DNA from: Misgurnus anguillicaudatus
Taxonomy: Eukaryota; Chordata; Actinopteri; Cypriniformes; Cobitidae
DNA length: 64,000 bases
Reading direction: 5' to 3'
NCBI RefSeq assembly: GCF_027580225.2
Contig: NC_073348.2
Span: 21,968,501 to 22,032,500 of the forward strand
Made by a program: the position numbers and the translations under genes. The notes beneath the pieces are model-generated. The model had not been told where the DNA came from. It saw nothing but the letters and a program-made list of their open reading frames with translations, and did not search any database. Positions 22,990 through 33,047 of the stretch are shown in pieces. Position 1 is the stretch's first letter. Each line of letters starts with the position of its first letter.

Positions 22990-23830
22990 ACAACACAGTA
23001 GGTGTTGGCCGAAACTGTTCCCTATCCACTATATAGTGCACTATATTGGGTATCGACCATTTTGTAATGGTGTCCGAAACCTAAGTGAACAACTTCATTC
23101 CCTACATTCGTTCACTACCTGTCTGTGCCGGCCTCTCTTTCTGATATCTCTGTCTGCCGGTCTAGAGCGCCACCAGCACCACCCTGGTGTCCTATGTCTC
23201 CGGTACTCTGGTCGGCAGAAGCTCCCTCAAGTTTTTTTTTTGGGAGGGTAGTACCCGGACGCATGGAGGAGGCAGAGGACACAGAGGAGGAAGCCGAGGT
23301 GTTCAACGGTCCACGTCTGCCCGTGACCCAGGTCCACATCTGCCCCATGACCCAGGTCCATGTCTGCCCCCCTGCCCCTTTTTATTAGGTCTTTTATTTT
23401 GTTATCCTGTTCTGTTTTCAGTCTTTTGCTTGAAATCTGGTCATGTCATGCTTCACTTTCCACTTCCTGTTTATCCATATAAAGCCACTTCAATCTGTGC
23501 ATCTCACTGTGAAGTATTGCTAGAGTAACTACCAAGCATTTCCATAGTTCTGTCTTGTTCCTGCCTGTTTTGTATTCCTGTTTTGTTTTGGATATTCTGG
23601 ATTTTGACCTGTGCCTGTTTTTTGGATTAAGTTTTTGGATTGACCTTTAGATTTGTTTGCTTGCCCTTCTGGGATTTTACAATAAAACCTCTTGCATTTG
23701 GATTCGTCTCTCTCCCGCTTGTGTAAGCAGCCCATGTTACAAGTGGACTCAATTGTCATTCCCAATATAGGGAATAGTGAATAAGTGAATGGGGAAGCGA
23801 TTTCAGACACAGCAAGTTTTACTATAGTAA
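22990..23830. mobile_element. Inverted repeat (CCCTATCCACTATATAG) split by LTR fragment
   Basis: The left part (about 22995-23110) and right part (about 23755-23820) share inverted words: CCCTATCCACTATATAG and CCCAATATAGGGAATAGTGA, and TGTCCGAAAC and TTTCAGACAC. Between them lies retroelement sequence on the plus strand. Confidence 0.55.
23115..23745 (+). mobile_element. LTR-retrotransposon 3' remnant (end of internal region plus LTR)
   Basis: A TATAAA-like box (CATATAAAGCCACTTC, about 23478), repeated CCTGTTTTG/TTTTGGAT pyrimidine-rich words, an AATAAA at 23681-23686 and a final TGTTACA at about 23739-23745 give the look of a gypsy-type LTR on the plus strand. Upstream, about 23115-23385, is a short tail that could be the end of the internal region. 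The 5' boundary is not visible and the coding part is gone. The small frames here are chance. Confidence 0.55.
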
Positions 23831-24280
23831 AAAAAACATGGTTACCATGAATTAAGCATGGTTTTGCAACAGTTGCCATAGTTTAAAGTCATAATGAAAT
23901 CAGAACTGACCGTTTTTCTATTATGGAATACTGCCATGAATTATTTATCGCCGCATATCATTACCTTATAGTCTATCTATAATCAAAAACATGAACTTCC
24001 CCTTCGAATGACATCTATGCATGACGTATGTCTTATCGTAGGGGTGGAATTATATTTACTGTCCACTGGCCAGGCTTCCAACGTCCAATGATCCAATCAA
24101 TTCCTGAATAATGAAATGAAATCAAATCCTATATTTTTTATCATCACAATATGGAAGAGAGCACCAGCATCGTTTTTATTTTCATGCCGAATTTATCTAT
24201 GTTTTTGTTAGGGCTGTAACAATAAATTGCGTGTCCCATTAAAAAGACCTGTCTGAAATCGATTCTGAATCGCAAGGCTG
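23831..24280. repeat. Degenerate repeats, family unclear
   Basis: AACATGGTTACCATG and GGGCTGTAACAATAAATTGCG motifs recall dispersed teleost repeats, the latter interrupted by the next MITE (its continuation TGCGATTCTGTG resumes at about 24829). Confidence 0.4.
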
Positions 24281-24828
24281 CACTGTAAAAAATTATTTGC
24301 TGCCTTAAAATTTGTTGTTGAATCAACTCAGATTTACAAGTCATTTTAACTTACAATTATTTATTTTGACCTAAGATGAGTTGTTATAACTACAGGTGAC
24401 TTTTCTCAACTATATTGTCACGAGGGGGGGGAACAGGAGTAAGGACACAAGTGCAGAGTTCACAAAACATAAGGACATTTAATAATAAAACATGAAATAA
24501 AACACGGGAATCAAACAAAGGGCAGGTAATGAACACAGTAACATCCAACGTGAACAGGAACAGACATGGAAGAAATGACAATAAACCGGCAGTCAGTATT
24601 GCACAAACACAGGTATAAATACACAGACTAATGACAAACAGGTGGAATGAATCAGGTGATTAATCAATGAATGTCCAGGTGACAACGATCAGAACAGAAA
24701 CAAAACATGACACGGACTAACCGTGACATATATTTTATAAGTTGTGACAACTCATCTCTGTTGACATGACTTGTAAATCTGAGTTGATTTAACAAAAAAA
24801 TTAAGGCAGCAAAGTATTTTTTACAGTG
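24281..24828. mobile_element. CACTG-ended palindromic MITE, split by solo LTR
   Basis: CACTGTAAAAAATTATTTGC on the left is the inverse of the right end (GTATTTTTTACAGTG), and the arms stay paired inward (AATCAACTCAGATTTAC and GTAAATCTGAGTTGATTT). TG flanks both sides. A solo LTR (24416-24728) interrupts the loop, leaving a MITE of about 230 bp when removed. Confidence 0.82.
24416..24728 (-). mobile_element. Solo LTR (gypsy-type, family B)
   Basis: TGTCACGAGGGGGGG to CCGTGACA, 313 bp, with the perfect duplication TATAT (24411-24415, 24729-24733). An AATAAA signal on the minus strand lies near its 3' end (TTTAATAATAAAAC region at 24477-24490 on the plus strand). It is a sister of the degenerate LTR at 63119-63428, sharing AGGAGTAAGGA and CACAAAACATAAGGACATTT. 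Confidence 0.9.
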
Positions 24829-26557
24829 TGCGATTCTGTGTTTCATGCGCAGCTTGTGCGTGTACTACGGCGTTTTGGTAAGTAAGAAGTCTTTATCAAT
24901 CTTAAATCATTAGAGTCTGAGTCGTTTATAACATGCATTTAAAACTCATTAAACAAAATCATTTAAAATATTCTTTTTTTATCATGAAAATACCTGAAAC
25001 AATGTTTGTAATGTTTAATGGTACTTCTTTTTTGGCACAACTGAAGTTTCTGCATGAGAGCGCCCTCTGGCTTTTGGATGTGGCAGGATTTCCCCGTAAT
25101 TCATTCAAATTCATTAATTGAGAAAACATGCATTTGCATGATAGTTTTTGTAGTAAAGCCATGCTTTTAGAAATTGTATCAATACAGCACAAAACATGCT
25201 TACTATACTTTTACTATATTAAAACCATGGTTAATTTTGATAATGGCCTATTAAAAACGTTCAGCTTATAATAATGTTTTATAATTTCTGCTGGCAGGTG
25301 CGATTTTGCGGGAAATGTCAATTTGGTGCCATTCGACTTCGACCCATGCCAAGATAAGTGGGTAAAGTAACTTTTAATTCCATGTTTCAAACAGGGATGA
25401 TGATGATGTAGAGGCGAAAGTTACAGATTGCAGTCTTAAAAAATACAAGTATGCCATTATTTACAGTTACATGTAAAACAGATATTTTTTGCTCTTTACT
25501 TGGTTTATCAAAGCAAAAATTGAATCTGAGGAAGTCAGCAATTGCATGCACATTCAACTTCTTAGTTACATCATTCAATTCTTTAGGCTGGGGTAAAGAG
25601 GGCCTACGGTACTTAAATCTGGAGCTCGAGAATTATCGAAGACCCTGAATGCTGTCCGAAGCCTTTGCAATGTTTTGAGTACAGTTACGACGCTCCTTTT
25701 AGGCACACAATTAATATGAATTTTGGCAGGATGTCGTCTCAGTAAGCCTCACGAATGCTTTCCAAGTCCGTTTCTGTGTCTTATCTCACGGACACTGGTG
25801 ATAACCGATAACAGCATGCAGCTCTCTAATTACCATCTGTGTGTCCAGTGGCTTAGGGAAATGTCAGTAATGCTAATTGAAGGGATTGAGAAAGAAGAGA
25901 AAATTCTTGACCCTTTAGGGATCTGGAGATGGTTCAATCCCTAACTACGCCACTGCCGCGATTATCGTAACTTCCTTATTAACGCTGCAAGAGGAGCCGT
26001 GATCTAATGACTAATGGCTGCAGCAAAGTGCGATGCATCTCAATGTGTTTTTTTCCTTTTTGGTTTCGCAGCGACGGCTCGTCAGCGGCCCGGTCACTAA
26101 TGCATCTGTGGGCGTAATGAAAAGTTTGTGCATCAACAATCGAGTATTACAGCGCAGGCTGATATTTGGGAAAGATTTTTGGGAAGGAGAGCTTTCTCTT
26201 GCAGAAAATGAATCTGTTTAATGTATCTTCCTTGATAACCTCTTCAGCAAACTAGTCCTTTTCCTCACGGCCCCAGTTCAGTTAGGATGCTAATAAAAAG
26301 AAGGAAGGGGAAAATGAAGTGGTAATATGAAAGTTGAGTGCTGCTGTATCCAGATAACCTCATTTATTAACATGAGCTTTGCTTTCTGGCTTCGTTTGAC
26401 ATCTAATGTAATTACAATAATGGTATGGACTATATTGAATGTACTTTGCTATTTGATCAAGATTCATTTTAGTAAAATGATGTGGATTTTGTCGACGTGG
26501 CCGGCGTTAATCAATTTAGCCGCTGAAGTTGAATGCTTCTCTGCTTTAATGTGAGCT
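24829..26557. other. Repeat-poor noncoding stretch, candidate conserved elements
   Basis: The best candidate is about 25640-26250: balanced composition, several TAAT/ATTA cores, and no partner elsewhere in the window. The 62-77 aa frames show no domain. Confidence 0.38.
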
Positions 26558-27026
26558 TTAAAGGGACACTCCACTTTTTTGAAAATATGCTCAATTTCCA
26601 GCTCCCTTAGAGTTAAACATTTGATTTTTACCGTTTTGGAATCCATTCAGCTGATCTCTGGGTCTGGCGGTACCACTTTTAGCATAGCTTAGCACAATCC
26701 ATTAAATCTGATTAGACCATTAGCATTGCGCTAAAAGTAACCAAAGAGTTTTGATTTTTTCCTATTTAAAGCTTAACTCTTCTATAGTTACATCATGTAA
26801 TAAGATTGACGGAAAATTAAAAGTTGCGATTGTCTAGTCAGATATGGTTAGGAACTATACTCTCATTCCGGCGTAATAAGGACTTTGCTGCCGTAACATG
26901 GCTGCAGCAGGCGCAATGATATTACGCAGTGCCTGAAAATAGTCCCCTTGAAAACTTTCAATAGCAGGGGACTATTTTTGGGCACTGCGTAATATCATTA
27001 AAAAAGAGCAGAGAGTGTCCCTTTAA
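26558..27026. mobile_element. TTAA-flanked MITE (AAAGGGACACTC ends)
   Basis: TTAAAGGGACACTCCAC and GAGTGTCCCTTTAA are inverted ends with TTAA on both sides. An inner hairpin near 26915-27000 pairs GATATTACGCAGTGCC and AAATAGTCCCC with their complements. I recognise it as an abundant fish MITE; no transposase. Confidence 0.85.
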
Positions 27027-27150
27027 AATCAGGCCTTCTGAAACCATACACTAATATTATCAAGACAAAGCTCCATTATACATAAAGACTTACATTTGGT
27101 TGGTTTATGCTAGTTAGTGCTTGTTTGTGTGAACACTTTTAAGGTGCCAT

Positions 27151-27161
27151 ATATATATATA

Positions 27162-27244
<83 letters not shown>
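27151..27244. repeat. (AT)n microsatellite
   Basis: A nearly pure TA run of about 90 bases. It generates the Tyr-Ile repeat frame on the minus strand. Confidence 0.93.
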
Positions 27245-27248
<4 letters not shown>

Positions 27249-28040
27249 CTATAGGAGATCCGTTTTTTGCTGTATGGTTCCATAAAGAACCATTAACATC
27301 TTTGCAGTGAATACGGATGGCTTTTTGGTTAATGTTGCTTGGTCTTTTCATTGAAGACTCACGGGAAAATCCGAACACAGTTTGAAATTTTGCCCCATTG
27401 AAAGTGAGACGGTCTTTTCTCAAGGGAGAAATCTTAAAAGCAGAAGATTTAATGTTTTTATTAAATCTCTATTTAATCTGTTTGCTGAGATCTCATTTGT
27501 GTTTTCTTTGCTTGGAAAGTCTTTTATTTGTATTATTTCAATGTTTTTACATTTCTATATTCAATTATGTCCACCACGGATATATCTCAGTGCATCTGTG
27601 GGATTTTTTTTCTTGATTTGTACAGGGCGAAGAGGACGGCAGGCTGAAGACAATTAGACTCTGGAATTGGATATTCTGTAAACAAGCAGATTACACCCTA
27701 CTGGTCGTGAAGGTGACTTTCATTTTTGAGAAAATGATTTTTGAATGCGCTGCTGATTCTCTAAGCACCGCTGGTCCGAGAGCACGGCAGGAAACAAATA
27801 TGTCCAATATATTTTAAATCAGGGAATTTCAAATTTAATCTAACACGCTAACAATAGTTCATTAAAATGTAGTTTATGTGTCCGTTTCCCTGCTGCGATA
27901 TTATATAAACATCTGCTGCTAGAGTATAGTTGACTTTTATTAAGAAGTTTAACAATTACTTAACATTATATGTTGTTTGTACAGTAGGTGGTTTTGTATT
28001 CTTAGGAAAGAAAAGTGCCCACGATGTTGGCATGTCAACG
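27245..28040. other. Noncoding, nothing recognised
   Basis: A short GGTTCCATAAAGAACC palindrome near 27276 resembles the tip of a dispersed repeat; the rest is unique. Overlapping 72-91 aa frames have no domain. Confidence 0.4.
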
Positions 28041-28285
28041 CTATCTCATGAGAATTCATACTTATTTTATGAGTTGGCTAATTCGTATGAATTCATCCAT
28101 TCACATTCGTAAGTTTTTGTACGATTTGCCTTGACCCCTGTGACGTTGGGGTTAGGTGCGGGGTTAGGGGTTTGGTTTTGTTGTCGTTTGTTTCATGCGA
28201 ATCTTAAATTTTTCCACGATTAACTTCGTATGAATTCATATGAATTTAGCCAACTCGTAAAATATTTACGAATTCTCGAATTCTC
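28041..28285. repeat. Palindromic repeat with GAATTCATA arms, copy 1
   Basis: The left arm (GAGTTGGCTAATTCGTATG) inverts to the right arm (ATGAATTTAGCCAACTCG). The core carries CCCCTGTGACGTTGGGGTTAGG. A sister copy is at 28911-29113. Confidence 0.8.
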
Positions 28286-28445
28286 GCATTACTAATAAAT
28301 TTGATTAGGTGTTTGAACACTTTCGAAATATCCATTAATTTTTGGTGCATAACTCATATGTTTATCCTACATATGATACCTCAAATTGCTTGTTGAGAAC
28401 AGAATAGAGGGAGGGACCCGAGCCATACAGACATCAGAATGTCTT

Positions 28446-28890
28446 GGCCCATATACACTAGAGCTGGGTATTGGCAAAGGCCTCACGGTACGATACATAT
28501 CACGATACATGTGCCATGATACGGTGCATCACGATATGATACAATACATTGCATGTTGTGATACTTTCAAAAATGTAAAAAAAAGAAGCTGATTTTTTTT
28601 TTACTTTTTTTAAAGCCAAAGTGCTTCCACACGTCAGTGTTTTTAAAATTTCTGTCATTTTCTCACTCCCGCTAACTTCTGAGACATTGGCCGAATGGCC
28701 GTATATGACAGACAACTGGACAGTGACAACTACAGCAGGGGGGAGGAGGTCGTTTGAAGCACACAGAGGGATTTGATGTTTAAAAAAACAAAATAATCGA
28801 TAGTAGAGATTAAAATATCGATACAGTATCGTAGAAAAATTTATAACGATAGTTAGCTGTATCGATATTTTTGCACAGTCTTAATATACA
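28446..28890. repeat. Dispersed repeat rich in CACGATAC/ATCGATA words
   Basis: GCTGGGTATTGGCAAAGG near the left and ATCGATATTTTTGCACAG near the right, with CACGATAC-type words inside, match the style of a common teleost hAT-derived repeat. No duplication was found. Confidence 0.5.
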
Positions 28891-28910
28891 CTGCCAATGC
28901 TGTCAATGGC

Positions 28911-29113
28911 AATTTGTATGTATTTTACGAGGTGGCTTATTCGTATTAATTCGTACAACCACATTCATGCATTTTTGTATGATTTGCTTTTGCCCCTGTG
29001 ACGTTTGGGTTAGAGGAGGGGTATACTATAATCGTATGTTTTTGTACAATTTACTTTGTATGAATTCATACTAATTAGCCAACTCATAAAATATGTATGA
29101 ATTCTCATAAGTC
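28911..29113. repeat. Palindromic repeat with GAATTCATA arms, copy 2
   Basis: GAGGTGGCTTATTCGTATT pairs with AATTAGCCAACTCATAAAA; the core again has CCCCTGTGACGTTTGGGTTAG. It is more diverged and shorter than copy 1. Confidence 0.75.
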
Positions 29114-29732
29114 AGGCTGCAGCTAAATTTGATTGTCATTATACCTTTAAGGGCTTAATCATATTTTGTGCACACACATTTCAGTCATTTTGAGTCAGTG
29201 ACAACCTCATTCTACTACCTAATTGACCCCCATGAAAAATGCAGGTAATGGCAACCGTATTAACAAAAATTCTGTGCAGTGTGTACATAACCGAACAGAA
29301 TAACTAGTTGTTAATGACGTATTTAAGCGTGCATCAGAGACATCAGGGTCTCTTTTCTGTATGCATGAAAATCAGATGAAAAGATAAGAGCTCACTTACT
29401 CGTGTTGCCAGATCTTGCAAGAAAAACAGCGAACAAGAACAAGCTTATAAATCTAAATGCTTTTGGAAAATAAGACCAAAATATTGTGACTCCTGTGTGC
29501 ATTTTAACAACTTCAAAAACTTGAGTGCTTTATGAGCCAAGTCCCAAAAACGGTTATAATGTAGGCAACACTTAAAGATGGCATTGTAGCTTTACAAGCA
29601 TACTTTGCACAACTCCTCTACAGATGTTTAGTTAAAATGGCAGCTTATAATGATGTAGTATTACTTTGGTCAAAACACCAAATGCTAAACCCATGAGATG
29701 GCAGAATGTTGCTATGGTTTTTTCTGCGTCAT
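29114..29732. other. Noncoding, nothing recognised
   Basis: Unique AT-rich sequence, no gene signal. Confidence 0.4.
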
Positions 29733-30115
29733 TGGTCCCTTTCACACACGTCTTTACTGGTAATTTACTGGTAAATTGCAGTTAACAGGTCATGTGTGAA
29801 CAGGACATTTCTGGTAAATCAGTGCTGCCAATTTACCAGTAAGAGAGGTTGTAAGATTACCAATAATTTACCGGTAAGCGCTATGTGTGAACAAAAAATA
29901 TAGATTACCAGTATTTAGAATGGATGACGTCAGACCGTGCTGACTGCTTTCGGCCAATCATAAAGTTTTGATACAGATGACGCGTTTACCCCCGCACTGT
30001 TTACAGACATTTCCACACACACGCTGCTTAAAAGTGGAGCACACCTGAAGTTACCATCCACATTTCTTCATCCAAGTTGTTTAAAAGAGCACACATCTAC
30101 TTGCTGAATTGCAGA

Positions 30116-32191
30116 TGTCACGGCCGGGGCGGACCCAAGATAGCTAAAAGGGTCACGCCCCTCTCTAGTTTCCACCTCGAGGAGGTTCCCAAGACCACCC
30201 CAATGACCAGACAGACACGTGGATTACCATAAAACTGCAATTTTATTAAATAATTAAAACATAAGGGGAAAGGGGAAGGGCAGTTTAAAACAATCTTCTT
30301 CTTCTCGCCTCCAGGGCATACGTTGGGGCAGAGGTAGGAGGTTCTCACTACTGACACTGTTCGTTCCTCTTCGGGGCGTTGCTGTAAGCACAGGTAGGTC
30401 ACACACTACACAGGTAAGTTACTCACAAGACTTGGGCTTTTGGTTCTCTCCAGAGCATACGTTGAGGCAGAGGGAAGAGGTTCTCACTACTGACACTGTT
30501 CAGTCCTCTTCGGGGCGTTGCTGTAACCGCAGGTAGGTTACTTACAAGACTTGGGCCTTTGGTTCACTCCAAGGCATACGTGGAGACAGAGGTAAGGGGT
30601 TCTCAATACTGACACTGTTCGGTCCTCTTCGAGGCGTTGCTGTAAACACAGGTAGGTTACACACTACACAGGTAGGTTACTCACAAGACTTGGGCCTTTG
30701 GTTCACTCCTCCAGACAGCAGAACTTCACCACAACGGCTGCACACTGTATACCTTCACCCGTCTGCCAAAGCTTCGTAGGTGTCGTGGGGACTGCGGGGT
30801 CGGGCGACGCAGAGCCGAACGCTTCCCAAGCTCCCCCTCCTTGTCGATGACAGGGGATCTTCAGCTGGGGCGAACTCTCGACGAGGCTCCGCGCACACAC
30901 AGGGTTCTTCTAGACAGACACAACTAAGACCCCCCCCCAATCCGTATGGTGTACTTTGGCCGTTACTCACTTCGATGTACAGTTGGATTGCACTGCTGCC
31001 TGCTTTCCGGGTTGACATGAGCTCTAGCCACACACAGGGGAGTATGGTTTTAGTTGTTTCCTCTCATATGGCTCGGGCCTCAACGTGCTGTTACTTCTCA
31101 CAATCTGCACGGGGCCAGGGCGGCTTCAGTTACTGCAAGCACAGCACACACACAGCAAGTTTTAGTGAAAACACACACAATGAAAGTCACAACTCACCAC
31201 AGCACTCTGCACACACACTCAGCGTGAATTTAGGATTTGGCCGGCTAGGCCTCGGCTCCTCGTGAGGCAGGTTGGGCGTTGTACTTGCCAGAGAGAGAAA
31301 GGTTTGACACGTGATTATGTTCAGCAACACCCCTATATGTCTCCTGGTTACCTCTTCGGCTCACCTACGTTTCCTCTATCCGCAGGTCCTGGGCCGTGAA
31401 TGATGGAGAGTTTTGTCAACGGATCTCCCAGTTTGTGTTCCACAATACACGTACGGCACGCCCACGTCTCGCCTCGTAGTGGGGCCAGTAACCTTCAACA
31501 TACTCACAAAATACACCAGGTAACTCTTCTTCTGAATAGCTTATGAACTCACTTTAATTTCTACTCACACTTCGTTTGTCAACACCTCTTCCTCAATGCA
31601 TCCGATGTCTTCGTATTCAGCTTTCTTAACAATCAAGTCCCACAATATCCTCCTCACCCAGTCGTCTCCAACCTCTTGTCTTCCCTAAGGGATCGATGGG
31701 AGCCAACACAGCCGATCTGCACAGCAGCAACGAAGCGTAACCGAAGCACTCACAAAGCACACAAACAGCACGCTCCGGTGTAGTGCTCCTTTAATTTCCA
31801 CCGCTCCGTCCTTCTCGCTTTTCTGGGCTGCCGCACTCTTTCCTTGCGCTATAAGCGCTTCCGTGGATCAACGGCGCCCTCCAGCTCCTCTAAGGACGGA
31901 GCGTGTGAACAGGTCTGCCCTAGGCAATAAAAGGAGCTCGTGCCCAAAACAACTCTGCTCGTTTGTGCTTCCTTGGACCTTTTTATTTGTCTTGTCTCTA
32001 TTCCCTCCTCCAATCCCGAGTTGTCAGCTTAATCTGTCCCACCTGTTGCTCATTTGCCCGTAATCTATGTTACTAAGGAGACCAGGAAGTAACATGGTGT
32101 CTTTAGAAATCGGGCCCGGGCAGAAACCATCTTCGGGCGGAACCTTTCTCCGGCACTTTTGGTTCCACCCTATCATAGTCACCCTGTGACA
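30116..32191 (-). mobile_element. Putative long solo LTR bounded by TGTCAC/GTGACA
   Basis: The block starts TGTCACGGCCGGGGCGG, ends CCTGTGACA and is flanked by CAGA on both sides (30112-30115, 32192-32195). Minus-strand LTR features are an AATAAA signal about 130 bases from its 3' end (TTTATT at 30242-30247) and an AATAAAAAGG TATA-like motif at about 31975-31990. At 2,076 bp it is long for an LTR and holds a three-copy tandem repeat. No gag, pol or env homology was seen, and the small frames are not recognisable. It could instead be a short non-autonomous LTR element. Confidence 0.55.
30317..30712. repeat. Three-copy tandem repeat (119-139 bp period) in the LTR-like block
   Basis: Units begin CATACGTTG or CATACGTGG at 30317, 30456 and 30575. 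Each contains GGTTCTCACTACTGACACTG (third copy altered by one base) and CTCTTCG-GGGCGTTGCTGTAA. The middle unit lacks about 20 bases of the ACACTACACAGGTAGGTT segment present in the other two. Such repeats inside an LTR often act as enhancers. Confidence 0.85.
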
Positions 32192-32564
32192 CAGACATCC
32201 TTAGCACATCCTCTGTGAAGCCTAATGTCCAAACAGTACAAACAGACGCATGTTCTGTTTGATGTCGCCTAACGCAATGTTGTTTGGTCACGAGCAACTT
32301 TGCGACCATGAACGTTTGCCACAGATGTAAAAACAACAAAATACGGGCCGTCGATATGAAGTCATAAGCCGCCATTGTTTACAAATACAACACTGAGCTC
32401 GCCGGCCACGCACCACAGGTAACTTACGCTTTCTCTCTTGGTATTTTGGTACTAATGATGTCTTACTGGTAAAAAATCGGAACATCACTGCATGTGTGAA
32501 CAGCACACTTTTGTATTTACTGGTAAATGAATTCTGGTAAATTCATGGTAATTTACGGAAATTA

Positions 32565-33007
32565 ATCCTTAGTGCCAATTGGGCATCGCTTAAATGCCAC
32601 GGCCTACCTGAGAATTGTTTCTGACCATGTCCATCCCTTTATGACCACCATGTACCCATCCTCTGATGGCTACTTCCAGCAGGATAATGCACCATGTCAC
32701 AAAACGCGAATCATTTCAAATTGGTTTCTTGAACATGACGATGAGTTCACTGAACCCCCACAGTCACCAGATTTCAACCCAATAGAGCATGTTTGGGATG
32801 TGGTGGAACGGGAACTTGGTGCCCTGGGTGTGCATCCCACAAATCTCCATCAACTGCAAGATGCTATTCTATCAATATGGGCCAAAATTTATAAAGAATG
32901 CTTTCAGCACCGTGTTGAATCAATGCCACGTAGAATTAAGGCAGAATGAAGGTGAGAGGGAGTCAAACACAGTGTTAGTATGCTGTTCCTAATAATCCTT
33001 TAGGTGA

Positions 33008-33013
<6 letters not shown>
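32565..33013 (+). mobile_element. Tc1-like transposon, 5' truncated
   Basis: The block begins inside the transposase gene and runs through its stop to the 3' inverted end (TCCTAATAATCCTTTAGG, then TGAGTGTATA), where a TA dinucleotide run follows. The 5' half, including the DNA-binding domain and 5' TIR, is missing. Confidence 0.88.
32566..32949 (+). pseudogene. Tc1-type transposase, C-terminal third only
   Basis: Tc1 transposases cut and paste DNA with a DDE catalytic triad. About 125 codons stay open here. The second catalytic aspartate is in QQDNAPCH (about residue 38) and the final acidic residue lies in NPIEHVWDV. The first aspartate and the paired helix-turn-helix domain are gone with the missing 5' half. 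Relative to the second copy in this window, four residues (VLKW) are deleted in frame just before PPQSPD, so the fold would be disturbed even in a full-length protein. Apparent starts here are not real starts. Confidence 0.9.

Positions 33014-33044
<31 letters not shown>
33012..33044. repeat. (TA)n microsatellite abutting Tc1 end
   Basis: About 33 bases of TATATA directly after the Tc1 3' end, consistent with insertion at or expansion of a TA target. Confidence 0.85.

Positions 33045-33047
<3 letters not shown>

Larger units (their letters stand above)
29733..32560. mobile_element. TTTACTGG-ended repeat split by a 2.08-kb LTR-like block
   Basis: The left part (29733-30115) and the right part (32192-32560) both carry GTGTGAACA and TTTACTGGTAAAT words in inverted order. 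They are the two halves of one element interrupted at 30116. Exact tips and any duplication are not resolvable by eye. Confidence 0.6.

Noticed and set aside
23115..23528. 77-113 aa overlapping frames on both strands
   Set aside because: Short-repeat, proline-rich translation of an LTR-element tail; no conserved domain.
27139..27423. 94-aa frame with Tyr-Ile repeats
   Set aside because: Translation of an (AT)n microsatellite.
30780..31265. 161-aa plus-strand frame
   Set aside because: It lies in the LTR-like block antisense to its proposed direction, with no domain; an overlapping minus frame is equally open because of GC content.
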